DNA from: JADFWK01 sp035527895
GTDB lineage: Bacteria; Desulfobacterota; DSM-4660; Desulfatiglandales; B25-G16
Assembly: GCA_035527895.1 (NCBI GenBank)
Contig: DATKZQ010000005.1
Coordinates: 1-41,287, forward strand
DNA: 41,287 nt
Reading direction: 5' to 3'
This document shows, piece after piece, positions 1 to 8,961 of this stretch (positions are counted from its first letter, which is position 1; each line of letters opens with the position of its first letter). The notes beneath the pieces are model-generated. The model did no database searches. It had not been told where the DNA came from and worked only from the letters and a program-made list of their open reading frames with translations. Both the position numbers and the translations under genes were made by a program.

Positions 1-5
1 CAAAA

Positions 6-287
6 GAGCATGGAGATGTCTTTTTTTGCTCTGCCCTCTAAACAAGGCCCCGTACAGGGCCGTTTCAAACCGACGCACCGCCCCATAAGCCTTAGCACTA
101 AGGTACCAGCCTGTGTGCGCCGTTTTGAAACGCCCACTCCTCTGAACGATGGGAGGCCTGCCCTGGCGTTCAGCTTCCGGAGTGTTGTATGGGTACGAGA
201 GTATCTCACATCTCAGTTCTCCTTACTCATACCTTATGAGCCAGGTCTGGGCCAGGGACAGAGTCAAAAAAAGACATCTCCATGTTC
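6..287 (+). repeat. Core-only copy of the 300-bp composite repeat, with a 101-bp insert
   Basis: The ends are the inverted pair GAGCATGGAGATGTC / GACATCTCCATG seen in the other three copies. The internal palindrome (TTTCAAACCG.. / ..CGTTTTGAAAC) and the small hairpin CCTTAGCACTAAGG are conserved. The flanking arms and outer inverted repeats of the full element are absent on the right, and the five bases visible on the left do not match either arm. Compared with the 181-bp cores elsewhere it has 101 extra bases at 157-257, which carry their own short inverted repeats (GCCCTGGC / GGGCCAGGG; CTCATACCTTATGAG). The open frames across it are products of the palindrome and are not called as genes. 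Confidence 0.85.
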
Positions 288-369
288 ACCATACCGTTTC
301 TTTCATGTATAACCCTGAAGCGAAGCGCCGGGGTCATGTGCTAACCTGATGGTTTTTACGGAGCGCAGG

Positions 370-2631
370 TTATTTAGTGACCATGTCATACACCCCATCC
401 CAGCCTGTGGGCGGAGGATTGTTTTTGAAATTAAGGCACCGTTCTACATAGACTTGCGCCGCATAGAGGTGAGGTTCGCTGGTTGTGATGGTCTTGAAAA
501 TGCGGATTGCCTCATCCCATTCTCTTCCCTTATAAGCCTTAACTCCTTGATTAAATTGATTTACCATCGCCAGCCGGATTTCAGGTGAATCCTTGTATCC
601 TAACAAACTATAGATCCTTACCGTCCGTTTTTTCCCCTGCACCCTTACAGAGTCCAGCTCCATGCAAATGAACTCATCTCTTACGCGTTCATAGGTTGAT
701 TCAGCGATTATTATGTTGGTCTTGTAGCTCTTATTTGCACCTTCAAGCCTGGAGCCAAGGTTGACCGAATCACCCATGGCGGTAAAATCGAACCTCTGCT
801 TCGATCCCATATTACCAACCATCATGGGACCGGTATTTATCCCAATACGGATATCGATAGGCTTCCTGCCCTCATCAATCCATTTATTGTTTAGACTCCC
901 TAACGCGTGTATCATCTCAAGGGCAGACCGGCATGCCTTAGCGGGATGATCCGGCAGATCGAGCGGTGCGCCGTATAAGGCCATTATTGCATCTCCGATA
1001 TACTTGTCGAGGGTTCCATCATATTTGAAGACAATATCAGTCATCACAGTTAGGTACTCGTTGAGAAGATTTACCAATTCCTCGGGTGTCAATCCTTCAG
1101 CTATCGTGGTAAAGCCCTTAATATCCGAAAAAAGGACCGTCAGTTCCTTTCTCTCTCCGCCCAATTTCAATTTCTCAGGATATTTCAACATCTCATTAAC
1201 CACAGAAGAAGACACGTAGTAGGTAAAGGCACCTTTGATCTTCTTTCTCTCCCGTTCCTCGGTCATGTACTTATAGAGCGTATGAGAAACATAGAGGACA
1301 CCCAATGCCGTCAGGGGGTATGTGATACTAAACAGGAGGCCGTAATTGACGAAGAAAAGCCTGCTCAGCACTATGTGTGCTATGAAAAGGGCTACGGCGA
1401 ACAGGATTCCCCTTACTGCATTCAGGCGGGGAATGACGAGCCCAATAATAACGCCAATGAGGATAATAGCGAGAATATCAAAGATCTTGATCCATTCAGG
1501 CTGTATCAAAAAATCCTGCCTCAAGATATTGTCAATTATGGTAGCGTGCGCTTCGAGCCCGGGATATACCGGTGAGAAAGGGGTATTCCTCATATCGTAT
1601 ATGCCCAATGCCGTGGCACCTACCAGCACTATCTTATCCTTAAATGTTCCCTTTGGTATCTCGCCATTAATTATTTTGGTTATAGGGTAATGAGGGAAGG
1701 TTTTAGGGGGGCCTAAATAGTTTATCAGCATTTGCCCTCTCTCGTCTGTTGGTATAAAGATGCTCCCCATTTGAATCCCCTCCACTCCATAGCTGGCAAT
1801 CTTGACAATGAGGGGAGGGCGGCCCAAATAATGCCATACAGACTGAATCGAGAGGGGAGAAAGAAATTGGTCCCGGCATTTGATAATGAGGGGGAGCCAC
1901 CTCACAGCCCCATCCAGGTCAGGAATCATATTAAAATAACCGGACGAGTCGGCGGCCTGGTTCAGGATGGGGATAGCGACCTCGGGGGCATATGCATCAA
2001 AAATGAGTTCAACATCAAAATCCTCGCCAGGAGGAAACTGGACAACCGGATACTTGGATTTATTTATCTGTTCGATTCTGCTATCGATCTCTCCGCTGCT
2101 GATCTCATAACCGAGATCCTTCTGGCTCATGTGCAGGAAGTAGCCCAGTATTACCTGAGGGTCTGATCGTTTTATGGAATGAGCAAGTATGAGGTCGTTG
2201 TCGGCAAGGATCTTTGACTCTGCCAAGAATCTTTCCAAGTCCTTGTTTTCCAGTTCGAGGTCCTTTAACTGAGATTCAAGTTGCTGAATAAACGAGATGT
2301 TGTTGTTTTCATCAGGCTCGAGGAAACCAACATCAAAACCTATGACCTTTGCGCCGTCATCTGAAAGGCAGTCAACAAGACGAGCAATCTTGGAACGGGG
2401 CCACGGCCATCTTCCCTCTGCATCAAGGCTTTTCTCGTCTATGACGGCAAGAGCGACGGCGTCAGTGCCCTGGAGAACACCCCGTGACTTGAACCTCAGG
2501 TCGAGAGTTTTGAGCTCGACGATCTCAAGAAACGAAGGGGCGATGAGAAATATCACAATGACGAGGAGGGTAAGGTAAAGGGTGATAGTGAGGGGATTGA
2601 TTGTGGTTAGAGACTTAATTCTCCTAGTCAT
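370..2631 (-). CDS. CHASE2-domain class III adenylate cyclase
   Basis: Membrane-bound adenylate cyclase, ATP to cAMP and PPi, with an extracytoplasmic CHASE2 sensor. After one N-terminal membrane helix (about residues 12-32) comes a CHASE2 region (about 35-330), then a cluster of membrane helices (about 360-430), then the class III catalytic domain. The two metal-binding aspartates are D503 (in FSDIKGF) and D547 (in GDAIMALYG), 44 residues apart as in the family. The lysine of LDKYIGD and aspartate of MGDSVN are the residues expected for ATP rather than GTP. A short TPR-like tail follows. A 36-residue longer reading frame exists, but its first codon lies inside the -35 box of the promoter at 2711-2739, and AGGGA sits just before the ATG at 2631, so that start is chosen. 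Length 753 aa is normal for this architecture. Confidence 0.92.
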   Translation of the reverse strand: MTRRIKSLTTINPLTITLYLTLLVIVIFLIAPSFLEIVELKTLDLRFKSRGVLQGTDAVALAVIDEKSLDAEGRWPWPRSKIARLVDCLSDDGAKVIGFDVGFLEPDENNNISFIQQLESQLKDLELENKDLERFLAESKILADNDLILAHSIKRSDPQVILGYFLHMSQKDLGYEISSGEIDSRIEQINKSKYPVVQFPPGEDFDVELIFDAYAPEVAIPILNQAADSSGYFNMIPDLDGAVRWLPLIIKCRDQFLSPLSIQSVWHYLGRPPLIVKIASYGVEGIQMGSIFIPTDERGQMLINYLGPPKTFPHYPITKIINGEIPKGTFKDKIVLVGATALGIYDMRNTPFSPVYPGLEAHATIIDNILRQDFLIQPEWIKIFDILAIILIGVIIGLVIPRLNAVRGILFAVALFIAHIVLSRLFFVNYGLLFSITYPLTALGVLYVSHTLYKYMTEERERKKIKGAFTYYVSSSVVNEMLKYPEKLKLGGERKELTVLFSDIKGFTTIAEGLTPEELVNLLNEYLTVMTDIVFKYDGTLDKYIGDAIMALYGAPLDLPDHPAKACRSALEMIHALGSLNNKWIDEGRKPIDIRIGINTGPMMVGNMGSKQRFDFTAMGDSVNLGSRLEGANKSYKTNIIIAESTYERVRDEFICMELDSVRVQGKKRTVRIYSLLGYKDSPEIRLAMVNQFNQGVKAYKGREWDEAIRIFKTITTSEPHLYAAQVYVERCLNFKNNPPPTGWDGVYDMVTK

Positions 2632-2710
2632 TGCGTGTCCCTTTTTAGAAGGGCCTTTTTTGAGTGATGGTCCTGGATCTGAAAATCCTTTATATTTCCG
2701 TAAATTTAAG

Positions 2711-2739
2711 CATATATGGCAAATAGCTATCAAAGTCAA
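2711..2739 (-). promoter_or_regulatory. Sigma-70-type promoter of the CHASE2 cyclase
   Basis: On the minus strand TTGACT (2739-2734) and TATATG (2716-2711) are separated by 17 bases. The predicted transcript starts near 2704, leaving a leader of about 70 nt before the ATG at 2631. Its position excludes the longer upstream start of the gene. Confidence 0.6.
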
Positions 2740-2951
2740 GTGAGCAACCCATCCGGGCTATACTGTGATTGACAAGTTTCGAGCCGAATTGGTAGATTAA
2801 AGCCGTTTGGCTTGGTTGCCGATTTCCTGCTCTGCAATTTACTTACCAAGGTGCTGTAACGTCCGAAAATTAATTTGTAATGGAATGAGATGAGGCCTCT
2901 TTCAGAGAGCAAGTGTATGGCGGGTGCAAGAACATGAAAAGGAAAACCCGA

Positions 2952-3806
2952 ATGGCTGAGAGCGGGCGGAAGAAGCGACCTTCCCTACTGATATTTACCG
3001 ACTTAGATGGCACATTGCTCGACAGTCAGACTTATGATTTCAGCCCGGCCCTGCCTGCTGTCAACCTTATTCGATCGCTCAATATTCCCCTCATTTTGGT
3101 AAGCAGCAAGACCCGAGCTGAGATAGAAGGTTTGAGAAAAAGACTATCACTCGAAGATCCCTTCATACCTGAAAATGGTGGGGGTGTGTTTTTCCCTGGC
3201 ACCTTTAGCCTGCCGGAAGACCAGGATTACCGTGAGGTCAACGGCTATAAACTAGTGCTTACGGGAAGGCCGATCGATGAGGTGCTCAGCAAAGCAGTTT
3301 TTTTGAAGAGGGAATATGAGTTTAGGGGTTTCTCAGAGATGTCAGCACGGGCGATTGCCGCTCAAACGGGCCTCAGTGTACGGGAGGCTGCCCTCGCGGC
3401 AAGGCGTGAGTTTGACGAACCGATTGTATTGAAAAACCCAGGCCATCGAGAGATGTTTTGCAAGAAAGCGAATGAACTCGGACTCGAGTGCGTGGAAGGG
3501 GGGCGTTTCATTCATCTTTTTATCGGGGGAAATAAGGGGAAGGCTGTACAGATAGTATTGGCTGTCTACAGAAGGCTCTGGGGACCCGTTTTTTCCGTGG
3601 GCCTGGGAGATAGTCCCAATGATTTTCCCATGTTGGACGTGGTAGACAAGGCCGTTTTAATGCCGCATAAAGATGGGACATATATAAGGGATCCTGTACA
3701 CTCAGAATACATTATGGCCGATGGTTTCGGGCCTGAAGCATGGAATAGAATAGTATTGTCGCTTGTCGCCGATTTTTTCCCTAGCCTCAGTACCAGCGAC
3801 CCGTGA
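2952..3806 (+). CDS. Mannosyl-3-phosphoglycerate phosphatase-like HAD hydrolase
   Basis: HAD-superfamily phosphatase of the MPGP/YedP group, which removes phosphate from mannosyl- or glucosyl-3-phosphoglycerate to yield the compatible solute. HAD motif I is TDLDGTLLD near the N-terminus, motif II is LVSSKT, and motif IV is GLGDSPNDFPML. The cap has the family signature region FRGFSEMSARAIAAQTGLS. Three starts are possible: GTG 2913, ATG 2934 and ATG 2952; only the last has a clear ribosome site (AAGGA, 8 nt upstream), giving 284 aa. No glycosyl-phosphoglycerate synthase lies next to it, so the exact substrate is open. It stands alone between the divergent cyclase and a repeat. Confidence 0.8.
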   Translation: MAESGRKKRPSLLIFTDLDGTLLDSQTYDFSPALPAVNLIRSLNIPLILVSSKTRAEIEGLRKRLSLEDPFIPENGGGVFFPGTFSLPEDQDYREVNGYKLVLTGRPIDEVLSKAVFLKREYEFRGFSEMSARAIAAQTGLSVREAALAARREFDEPIVLKNPGHREMFCKKANELGLECVEGGRFIHLFIGGNKGKAVQIVLAVYRRLWGPVFSVGLGDSPNDFPMLDVVDKAVLMPHKDGTYIRDPVHSEYIMADGFGPEAWNRIVLSLVADFFPSLSTSDP

Positions 3807-3835
3807 GGTGCTTGTGTTAGGCGTCCCTGATTAAG

Positions 3836-3920
3836 AGATCTTTGCCCGGAGCTGCTGAGCTTTGAGGTGTTCCCGCTTTTGAACATCTTGGTCTTGATTT
3901 TCATTGGAAGTTCTGATTTC
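3836..3920. repeat. Degenerate copy of the AT-rich intergenic repeat
   Basis: The stretch around GATCTTTGCC..GAGCTGCTGAGCTTTGAGG..TTTTGAACAT aligns with 5535-5595 (GAGCTTTGCC..GAGCTACTCAGCTTCGGG..TTTTGAACAT). It lacks the TTCGAAATTCG-rich half seen in the better copies, so it is a worn or partial member. Confidence 0.5.
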
Positions 3921-3927
3921 CCGGTTT

Positions 3928-4227
3928 GTAACACTTTAGCTCTTTGAAAAGGTGGCGCTCCTGTCCATTTGCTAATACCCGGTGGCTATTCGTAACGGAA
4001 CCCAGGGAACCGAGCATGGAGATATCTTTCCTTGCTCTGCCCTCTGAATAAGGCCCCGTGCAGGGCCGTTTCAAACCGGCGCACCTCCCCATAAGCCTTA
4101 GCACTAAGGTAGCAGCCTGTGTGCGCCGTTTTGAAACGGCCACTGCTCTGAACGATGGGAGGACAGAGTCAAAAAAAGATATCTCCATGCTCGGCTTAAG
4201 ATTAATTTCAAAGAGGTAAAGTGTTAC
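3928..4227 (+). repeat. 300-bp composite inverted repeat, copy 2
   Basis: The outer inverted repeats are 22 bp (starting GTAACACTTTAGCTCTTTG at 3928; its complement with one mismatch ends at 4227). Between them lie a 62-bp arm (3950-4011), a 181-bp palindromic core (4012-4192) and a 13-bp arm (4193-4205). The core starts with GAGCATGGAGATATC and ends with its complement. It fills the gap between the MPGP-like gene and mtnA. No transposase and no clear target duplication are visible. Core orientation relative to the arms matches copy 3 and is opposite to copy 4. Confidence 0.93.
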
Positions 4228-4343
4228 CGCGTTTTGAATTTCGAGGTCCTGATAGAATCGTCATTTGATTTCAGCACAAGACCTTGCCCCAAATGTTGAG
4301 ATCCGGGGCCGAGAACAGATCCAGAAAGGTGCGGGTGATTGCC

Positions 4344-5375
4344 ATGGTGCCAACGATAAAATGGGAAGGGAATAGTATCCACATAATTGACCAGAGAAAG
4401 ATTCCTCAAGCAAAGGAGTGGTTTGTTTGCCGTAGCATAGAGGATGTTATTACCGCAATCAGGGATATGGTCATAAGAGGTGCCCCGGCTATTGGCATAG
4501 CTGCAGGTATGGGCCTGGCGCTCGGTTCCCAATCCGTTAACACAGACGACTATACTACCTTCAGGAAAGAGTTCCTTGAAATGACCCGGCGCATGAAATC
4601 TGCGCGACCCACTGCAATTAACTTGGGATGGGCTGTCGAGAGGATGGTTAAGATCGTTGATGAGATGCGTGATCATGAAGTTTCCGCGATTAAAAAGGCA
4701 GTCAGAAAGGAATCGGAGATCATTTTAGAGCGGGATATCGAGGTCAACCGCAACATAGGTCGTAACGGATTGAGGCTCGTCCCGGATAAAGCGAATATCC
4801 TTACCCACTGTAACGCCGGAGCTCTGGCCACCGGCGGTTATGGCACTGCCCTTGGCATTATCAGGGCTGCTTTTGGGGCCGGGAAACAGGTCCATGTGTT
4901 CGTCGATGAGACGAGGCCACTGCTCCAGGGGATGCGCCTTACCGCATTTGAACTGATGGAGGATGGTATTCCAGCCACAGTAATAGTAGATTGTGCAGCC
5001 GGTTATCTCATGAGAAAAAAGAGGATAGACTTGGTGATAACGGGAGCAGATAGGATAGCCTCAAACGGAGATACGGCGAACAAGATCGGCACGTACCAAT
5101 TGGCTGTGCTGGCAAAGGAGAACGGGATACCCTTTTATGTTGCCGCACCTGTTTCAAGCTTTGATCCTGATTTAGAAAACGGCGATCTTATTCCCATTGA
5201 GGAGAGAGGGCCTGGGGAGGTGGTTTCCTTCGCTGGTCAACAAATAGGGCCGGATCATGTTAGCGCCTACAATCCCGCCTTTGATGTGACTCCGTGTCAG
5301 TATATTTCAGCCATAATAACCGAAAAAGGGGTCATTACGCCGCCGTACAGAAGCAGTATCAAAGATCTATTGTAA
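4344..5375 (+). CDS. mtnA: Methylthioribose-1-phosphate isomerase
   Basis: Catalyses aldose-ketose isomerisation of 5-methylthioribose-1-phosphate to the ribulose form in the methionine salvage pathway; cytosolic, eIF2B-alpha-like fold. Visible family signatures, in order, are RGAPAIGIAAGMG, the catalytic cysteine in HCNAGALATGGYGTALG, TRPLLQGMRLTAFEL, DCAAGYLM, and the catalytic aspartate in TGADRIASNGDTANKIGTY. The start is taken at ATG 4344 because the protein then begins MVPTIKWEG, like other MtnA; an upstream in-frame TTG (4284) would add 20 residues with no better ribosome site. 343 aa is the normal length. No other salvage genes are in the window. Confidence 0.95.
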   Translation: MVPTIKWEGNSIHIIDQRKIPQAKEWFVCRSIEDVITAIRDMVIRGAPAIGIAAGMGLALGSQSVNTDDYTTFRKEFLEMTRRMKSARPTAINLGWAVERMVKIVDEMRDHEVSAIKKAVRKESEIILERDIEVNRNIGRNGLRLVPDKANILTHCNAGALATGGYGTALGIIRAAFGAGKQVHVFVDETRPLLQGMRLTAFELMEDGIPATVIVDCAAGYLMRKKRIDLVITGADRIASNGDTANKIGTYQLAVLAKENGIPFYVAAPVSSFDPDLENGDLIPIEERGPGEVVSFAGQQIGPDHVSAYNPAFDVTPCQYISAIITEKGVITPPYRSSIKDLL

Positions 5376-5454
5376 GACCCATAGATTCACCTAGCGAAGC
5401 TTTGGCTCCCCGACCCGCACCGGCCTGGGATGGCCAAGCTGGCGAGGCACGAGC

Positions 5455-5640
5455 CAAGTAAGAAAATACGAAATTCGAATATCGAAATCCGAAATAATTT
5501 TCCAATGTCCAAAATCCCAATGCTCTAAACGAAAAGAGCTTTGCCAAGAGCTACTCAGCTTCGGGTGTTTTGAATTTTGAACATTAGAATTTCGAATTTG
5601 TTTCGAATTTAAGATTTCGGATTTCGGATTTCAAAGTCCA
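5455..5640. repeat. AT-rich dispersed repeat rich in TTCGAATTTCG
   Basis: Two arms of alternating GAAATTCGAATATCGAAATCCG type and TTTCGAATTT..GGATTTCGG type flank a GC-richer centre (AGAGCTTTGCCAAGAGCTAC). The arms are roughly complementary. Similar sequence occurs at 40990-41130, more weakly at 36540-36625 and 3836-3920. It occupies most of the gap between the convergent mtnA and cytX-like genes; no clear terminator was found there. Confidence 0.75.
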
Positions 5641-5713
5641 ATTAGAATCACGATTTCATTTCACCACAAAAACTTGACATGCATATTAAGCTCTTATTTT
5701 GTGTACATTCTCT

Positions 5714-6988
5714 CTAGAGATTCTCCTTTTTTTCAAGGCTTTTCCTTAGGATTAGGTATAGAACCGCAGCAACTATGAAGCTGGGAATGGCCCCTCCAAC
5801 CTGCGAGTACCTGCCAAGCCAGAACACTAATGCTCCAATCACCCAGCAGATAACTGCGATCCAATGGACCCCCTTGGTGTACCAGTAGGCACCGTGCGCG
5901 AACAGGTCATCAATGAGCACTATTCGCTTCCTGGTGAAGAAATAGTCTGTCAACACAATCCCAAACAGGGGGCAAAAGACATAGCCGATGATGACTAAAA
6001 AATGCTCATATGTCTCTGGATAGTCACGGAAGATAAGGGCAATTATCGTCCCAAGAACGCCCCCGAGAATTACACCCTTTTTCTCCCCCAGTTTCGAATA
6101 AATATTCAGGCTTGAGACAGCTGTGGAATAGATATCCAGAAAGGTAGTGGTAAAGGTCGAAAAGAGCACTATAATCATAGCCGGTACGACTAACCCAAAG
6201 GAGACCATGAGCTCCAATACCATGGCTTCAGGAGTGGGTGACTTGGTGGCCAAGGCCGCGCTCAACCCGATAAGGTACATCCAGGAACTGACAAAGAAAT
6301 ACCCAATCCAGGTGCCCCAAAAGCTGCCACTATCACTTTTCGCATACCGGGAGTAGTCACAGACCAAAGGCAGCCAAGAAATCGGCATAATAATAACGTA
6401 ATCGAGCCCCAGCATAAACGGAAGATCACCAGTCGCTCGTATTTGAGACAATGTGGAGATCCCGTACTCCTTGAGCACCACATAGGTCATAACAATGCAC
6501 AGAATCACCAGAACCGTTACTGCTATTCGATGCAGCCATTTCCAAAATCTGTGTCCAACAAGGGCCCACAGGGTTGTCACGACCCCGAGCAGAACGATCC
6601 AAAACTGAGGCGTGTAAAGGGAAGAACCCCGGGTAAATGTGGCGGCAGTTTGTCCGCCAATCCAGACCATAACAGCGGTCCACCCAATTAACTGGAAGAT
6701 ATTCAGCGCTGCCGGTATATACGATCCACGCACACCAAAAGCTGGACGCGTGCTGACCATCGTTGGGATACCCCATTTACTGCCGATAAGCCCGCCCAAG
6801 GCAAGTGGTGTGTTTCCGATTAAGTGGCCTAAAAGAACGACGACTAACCCCGTAATATACCCCATTGGTACGAGAATCCCTCCGGCCCATATCTCCGCCA
6901 GGGAAACGGCTGCCCCTGTCCAGAGAAGAAAGAAGTCGAAACCTGCCAAGGTTCTTTGATCTTTTGGAATTGGTTCGATGCCGTTCAT
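5714..6988 (-). CDS. cytX: NCS1-family permease, probable hydroxymethylpyrimidine transporter (CytX-like)
   Basis: Integral membrane transporter of the nucleobase:cation symporter-1 family with about 12 hydrophobic segments in 424 aa. The N-terminus KDQRTLAGFDFFLLW followed by LAEIWAGGILVPMG is typical of the CytX/CodB branch. The upstream neighbour on the same strand is a ThiD-ThiN fusion behind a TPP riboswitch, which argues for uptake of the thiamine precursor HMP rather than cytosine; this is inference from context. GGAGG lies 6 nt before the ATG. A 300-bp gap containing a strong hairpin separates it from thiDN, so part of its expression may be independent. Confidence 0.85.
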   Translation of the reverse strand: MNGIEPIPKDQRTLAGFDFFLLWTGAAVSLAEIWAGGILVPMGYITGLVVVLLGHLIGNTPLALGGLIGSKWGIPTMVSTRPAFGVRGSYIPAALNIFQLIGWTAVMVWIGGQTAATFTRGSSLYTPQFWIVLLGVVTTLWALVGHRFWKWLHRIAVTVLVILCIVMTYVVLKEYGISTLSQIRATGDLPFMLGLDYVIIMPISWLPLVCDYSRYAKSDSGSFWGTWIGYFFVSSWMYLIGLSAALATKSPTPEAMVLELMVSFGLVVPAMIIVLFSTFTTTFLDIYSTAVSSLNIYSKLGEKKGVILGGVLGTIIALIFRDYPETYEHFLVIIGYVFCPLFGIVLTDYFFTRKRIVLIDDLFAHGAYWYTKGVHWIAVICWVIGALVFWLGRYSQVGGAIPSFIVAAVLYLILRKSLEKKENL

Positions 6989-7068
6989 GACTAACCTCCG
7001 CCTAGTTTTGGTATATTAAATGTATTGAGTATGCTTTCTGCTGCTCTCTCCTAAGATAATGAAGCTCC

Positions 7069-7145
7069 CTGCAGTAAACTGCAGGGTATCAAGCGGAATT
7101 GCGCCGAAGCCAACCCGCCTTCGCTCTATGAGCTACGGCGAATAA
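7069..7145. repeat. Hairpin pair between thiDN and the permease
   Basis: CCCTGCAGT-AA-ACTGCAGGG at 7069-7088 is a perfect 9-bp inverted repeat. About 30 bases on, CGCCTTCGCTC-TAT-GAGCTACGGCG forms a second, imperfect one. There is no T-run, so it is not a plain terminator. The rest of the 300-bp gap (6989-7288) shows only the permease ribosome site and no gene. Confidence 0.6.
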
Positions 7146-7288
7146 ACCGCAGTCGGCCAAACAAAAGGTCGGCGTATATCTGCCCATGTCCGGGGTTAAC
7201 GTTCGTCAATCATTCGCCTGAATTAGGTGGCCGATTACCCATTTGTTCATGGCAATACCGAGTATGCGGAGCTCAGGGAATAAGGGGT

Positions 7289-8641
7289 TCAAGTATTTAC
7301 CGCCTCAACTCCCATTTCCCTATGCACTTTGAAGACCTTTCGCACTACTTCATCAGGGTTTTTTCCAATAATCCTGACCATGGGTTCTTTTCCAACATCT
7401 CCCCTGTCGAAGATAATGTCGGGAATTTCGCCTGTCTTTAGTGCCTGCTCCGTTCCCCATTCCAGTGACGATCCCTCTCGTTCCTTGATCTGTGTGGGTT
7501 CACCTGACCGATCGAAACTGCGGACCGTGAATCCAGCGCTGCTGCAGGCTCGAATAACCTTTTCTGAGAAGCGGATGTTCATTACCGAGCGAAACCGTGA
7601 GTCGCGTTTCATCACGGTAAGGATAATGTTGGCGACATGTCTCGACGCGTTATATTCCGGGCCTGAAAGGGTGGCAACTGAGTCGTGGAATCTGCTGATT
7701 CGGCCCGGAAAGGCTGCCACATCCTCGGGACCTTGTGCATAGGGTAGTGCATAACCTAAGTTGGACTGGACCTCCGGAATCAAGGGGCCAACCTTCCTTT
7801 TTCTCAATTTTTCAAAAGCCGCCCTTAAATCATCTAAAACTGAGAGGCGTTCAGCTTCCCTGCCGATCAGGGCATACGGGTTGGTAGGCCCGTGGCCCTT
7901 TCCCAAGGGAAGGGAAAAACGGATTGCAGTAGTTATAAAATCCTTGGCACGTTTGACTGCCGCTTGAACGGGATTTCCCTTTGCTAACTCTGTGGCAATG
8001 GCTGAAGCGAAGGTGCACCCGGTTCCATGAGTGTTTTTGGTGGGAATACGGGGTCCACGGTATTCGTGGAAGGCCTTTCCATCGAAGAGGAGATCGATAA
8101 TCTCTCCTTCAAGATGGCCTCCTTTGATTAAAACGTTCTTGGGGCCCAATCCGTGGATGTGGCGGGCAGCCTTCTTCATGGTTGCAAGGTCATGAACGGT
8201 ATACCCACAAAGTACCGAGGCCTCCGGGAGGTTGGGGGTCACCACATAGGCGAGGGGGATGAGTTCTTCTCGCAAGGACTTCTGGGCCTCCTGCTTGAGC
8301 AATGGATCACCGCTTTTTGCCAGCATTACCGGATCAACGACCACGCATTTCAAACGATATTCCCTAATCTTGCGAGCGACTAAGCCTACGATTTGGGAAT
8401 TCGAAAGCATGCCCGTCTTGACCGCATCTACCCCAATATCCCGGATCACCGAATCGATCTGCTTTTCTATAAAGTCGAGGGGCAGTTCGAATACCGCCTG
8501 AACTCCCACTGTGTTTTGGGCAGTCAGCGCCGTGATGACGCTCATGCCATATCCCCCCAATACAGTGATTGTCTTCAAGTCGGTTTGGATTCCTGCCCCA
8601 CCTCCAGAATCTGAGCCGGCAATGGTTAAGATCCGCTTCAT
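7289..8641 (-). CDS. thiDN: Fused HMP/HMP-P kinase and ThiN-type thiamine-phosphate synthase
   Basis: Bifunctional thiamine enzyme. Residues 1-265 are ThiD (ribokinase fold), phosphorylating hydroxymethylpyrimidine and its phosphate: N-terminal TIAGSDSGGGAGIQ, VKTGML, DPVMLAKSGD, TPNLPEAS and the anion hole NTHGTGCTFASAIA. Residues about 270-450 are ThiN, which joins HMP-PP and thiazole phosphate, recognised by SNLGYALP, the GRISR and SGPEYNASRHVANIIL stretches. The fusion replaces a separate ThiE. AGGAG lies 5 nt before the ATG. A TPP riboswitch and terminator precede it, so it is repressed by thiamine pyrophosphate. No other thi genes are in the window. Confidence 0.96.
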   Translation of the reverse strand: MKRILTIAGSDSGGGAGIQTDLKTITVLGGYGMSVITALTAQNTVGVQAVFELPLDFIEKQIDSVIRDIGVDAVKTGMLSNSQIVGLVARKIREYRLKCVVVDPVMLAKSGDPLLKQEAQKSLREELIPLAYVVTPNLPEASVLCGYTVHDLATMKKAARHIHGLGPKNVLIKGGHLEGEIIDLLFDGKAFHEYRGPRIPTKNTHGTGCTFASAIATELAKGNPVQAAVKRAKDFITTAIRFSLPLGKGHGPTNPYALIGREAERLSVLDDLRAAFEKLRKRKVGPLIPEVQSNLGYALPYAQGPEDVAAFPGRISRFHDSVATLSGPEYNASRHVANIILTVMKRDSRFRSVMNIRFSEKVIRACSSAGFTVRSFDRSGEPTQIKEREGSSLEWGTEQALKTGEIPDIIFDRGDVGKEPMVRIIGKNPDEVVRKVFKVHREMGVEAVNT

Positions 8642-8787
8642 AATTACTCCTGTTTCATTGATCTAATCGAAAACCTCTACAACAAGTCCATAGCAACAGA
8701 TAGTAGGGGTTACTAATCGTCGATTACAAGGTCTGTCCGTATTCGTTCAATCGAACATATGGAGGCTGGGGTGTAAACCTAGAGGAG

Positions 8788-8822
8788 AAAAGGAACCGTA
8801 ATTGCAAACACTAGAATTACGG
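8788..8822 (-). terminator. Intrinsic terminator in the TPP-riboswitch leader
   Basis: On the minus strand CCGTAATT (8822-8815) pairs with AATTACGG (8803-8796), followed by TTCCTTTT. It lies downstream of the aptamer and about 150 nt before thiDN, as expected for control by premature termination. Confidence 0.65.
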
Positions 8823-8839
8823 CTTGAGATTTGTTCACT

Positions 8840-8951
8840 ACCGCTTTCCCTACGCCGGAATTACCCGTACAGGTTCAAGGGGTCATTCCATTCACTCAAA
8901 AAGGATACGTGAGTGAGCACGGAATCTCTCAGCCGATGAGCTCCCCCAGCA
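8840..8951 (-). promoter_or_regulatory. TPP riboswitch (THI element)
   Basis: The minus strand reads GGGGGAGCTC..GGCTGAGAG..ACCCCTTGAACCTG.. followed by GGGTAATTCCGGCGTAGGGA. These are the conserved aptamer blocks of the thiamine-pyrophosphate riboswitch in the right order. It controls thiDN and probably the cytX-like gene. Edges are approximate. Confidence 0.96.
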
Positions 8952-8961
8952 CTTCGGTTTA

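Noticed and set aside
2632..2739. Longer N-terminus of the CHASE2 cyclase
   Set aside because: The first codon overlaps the -35 box of a good promoter, and a ribosome site lies before the ATG at 2631.
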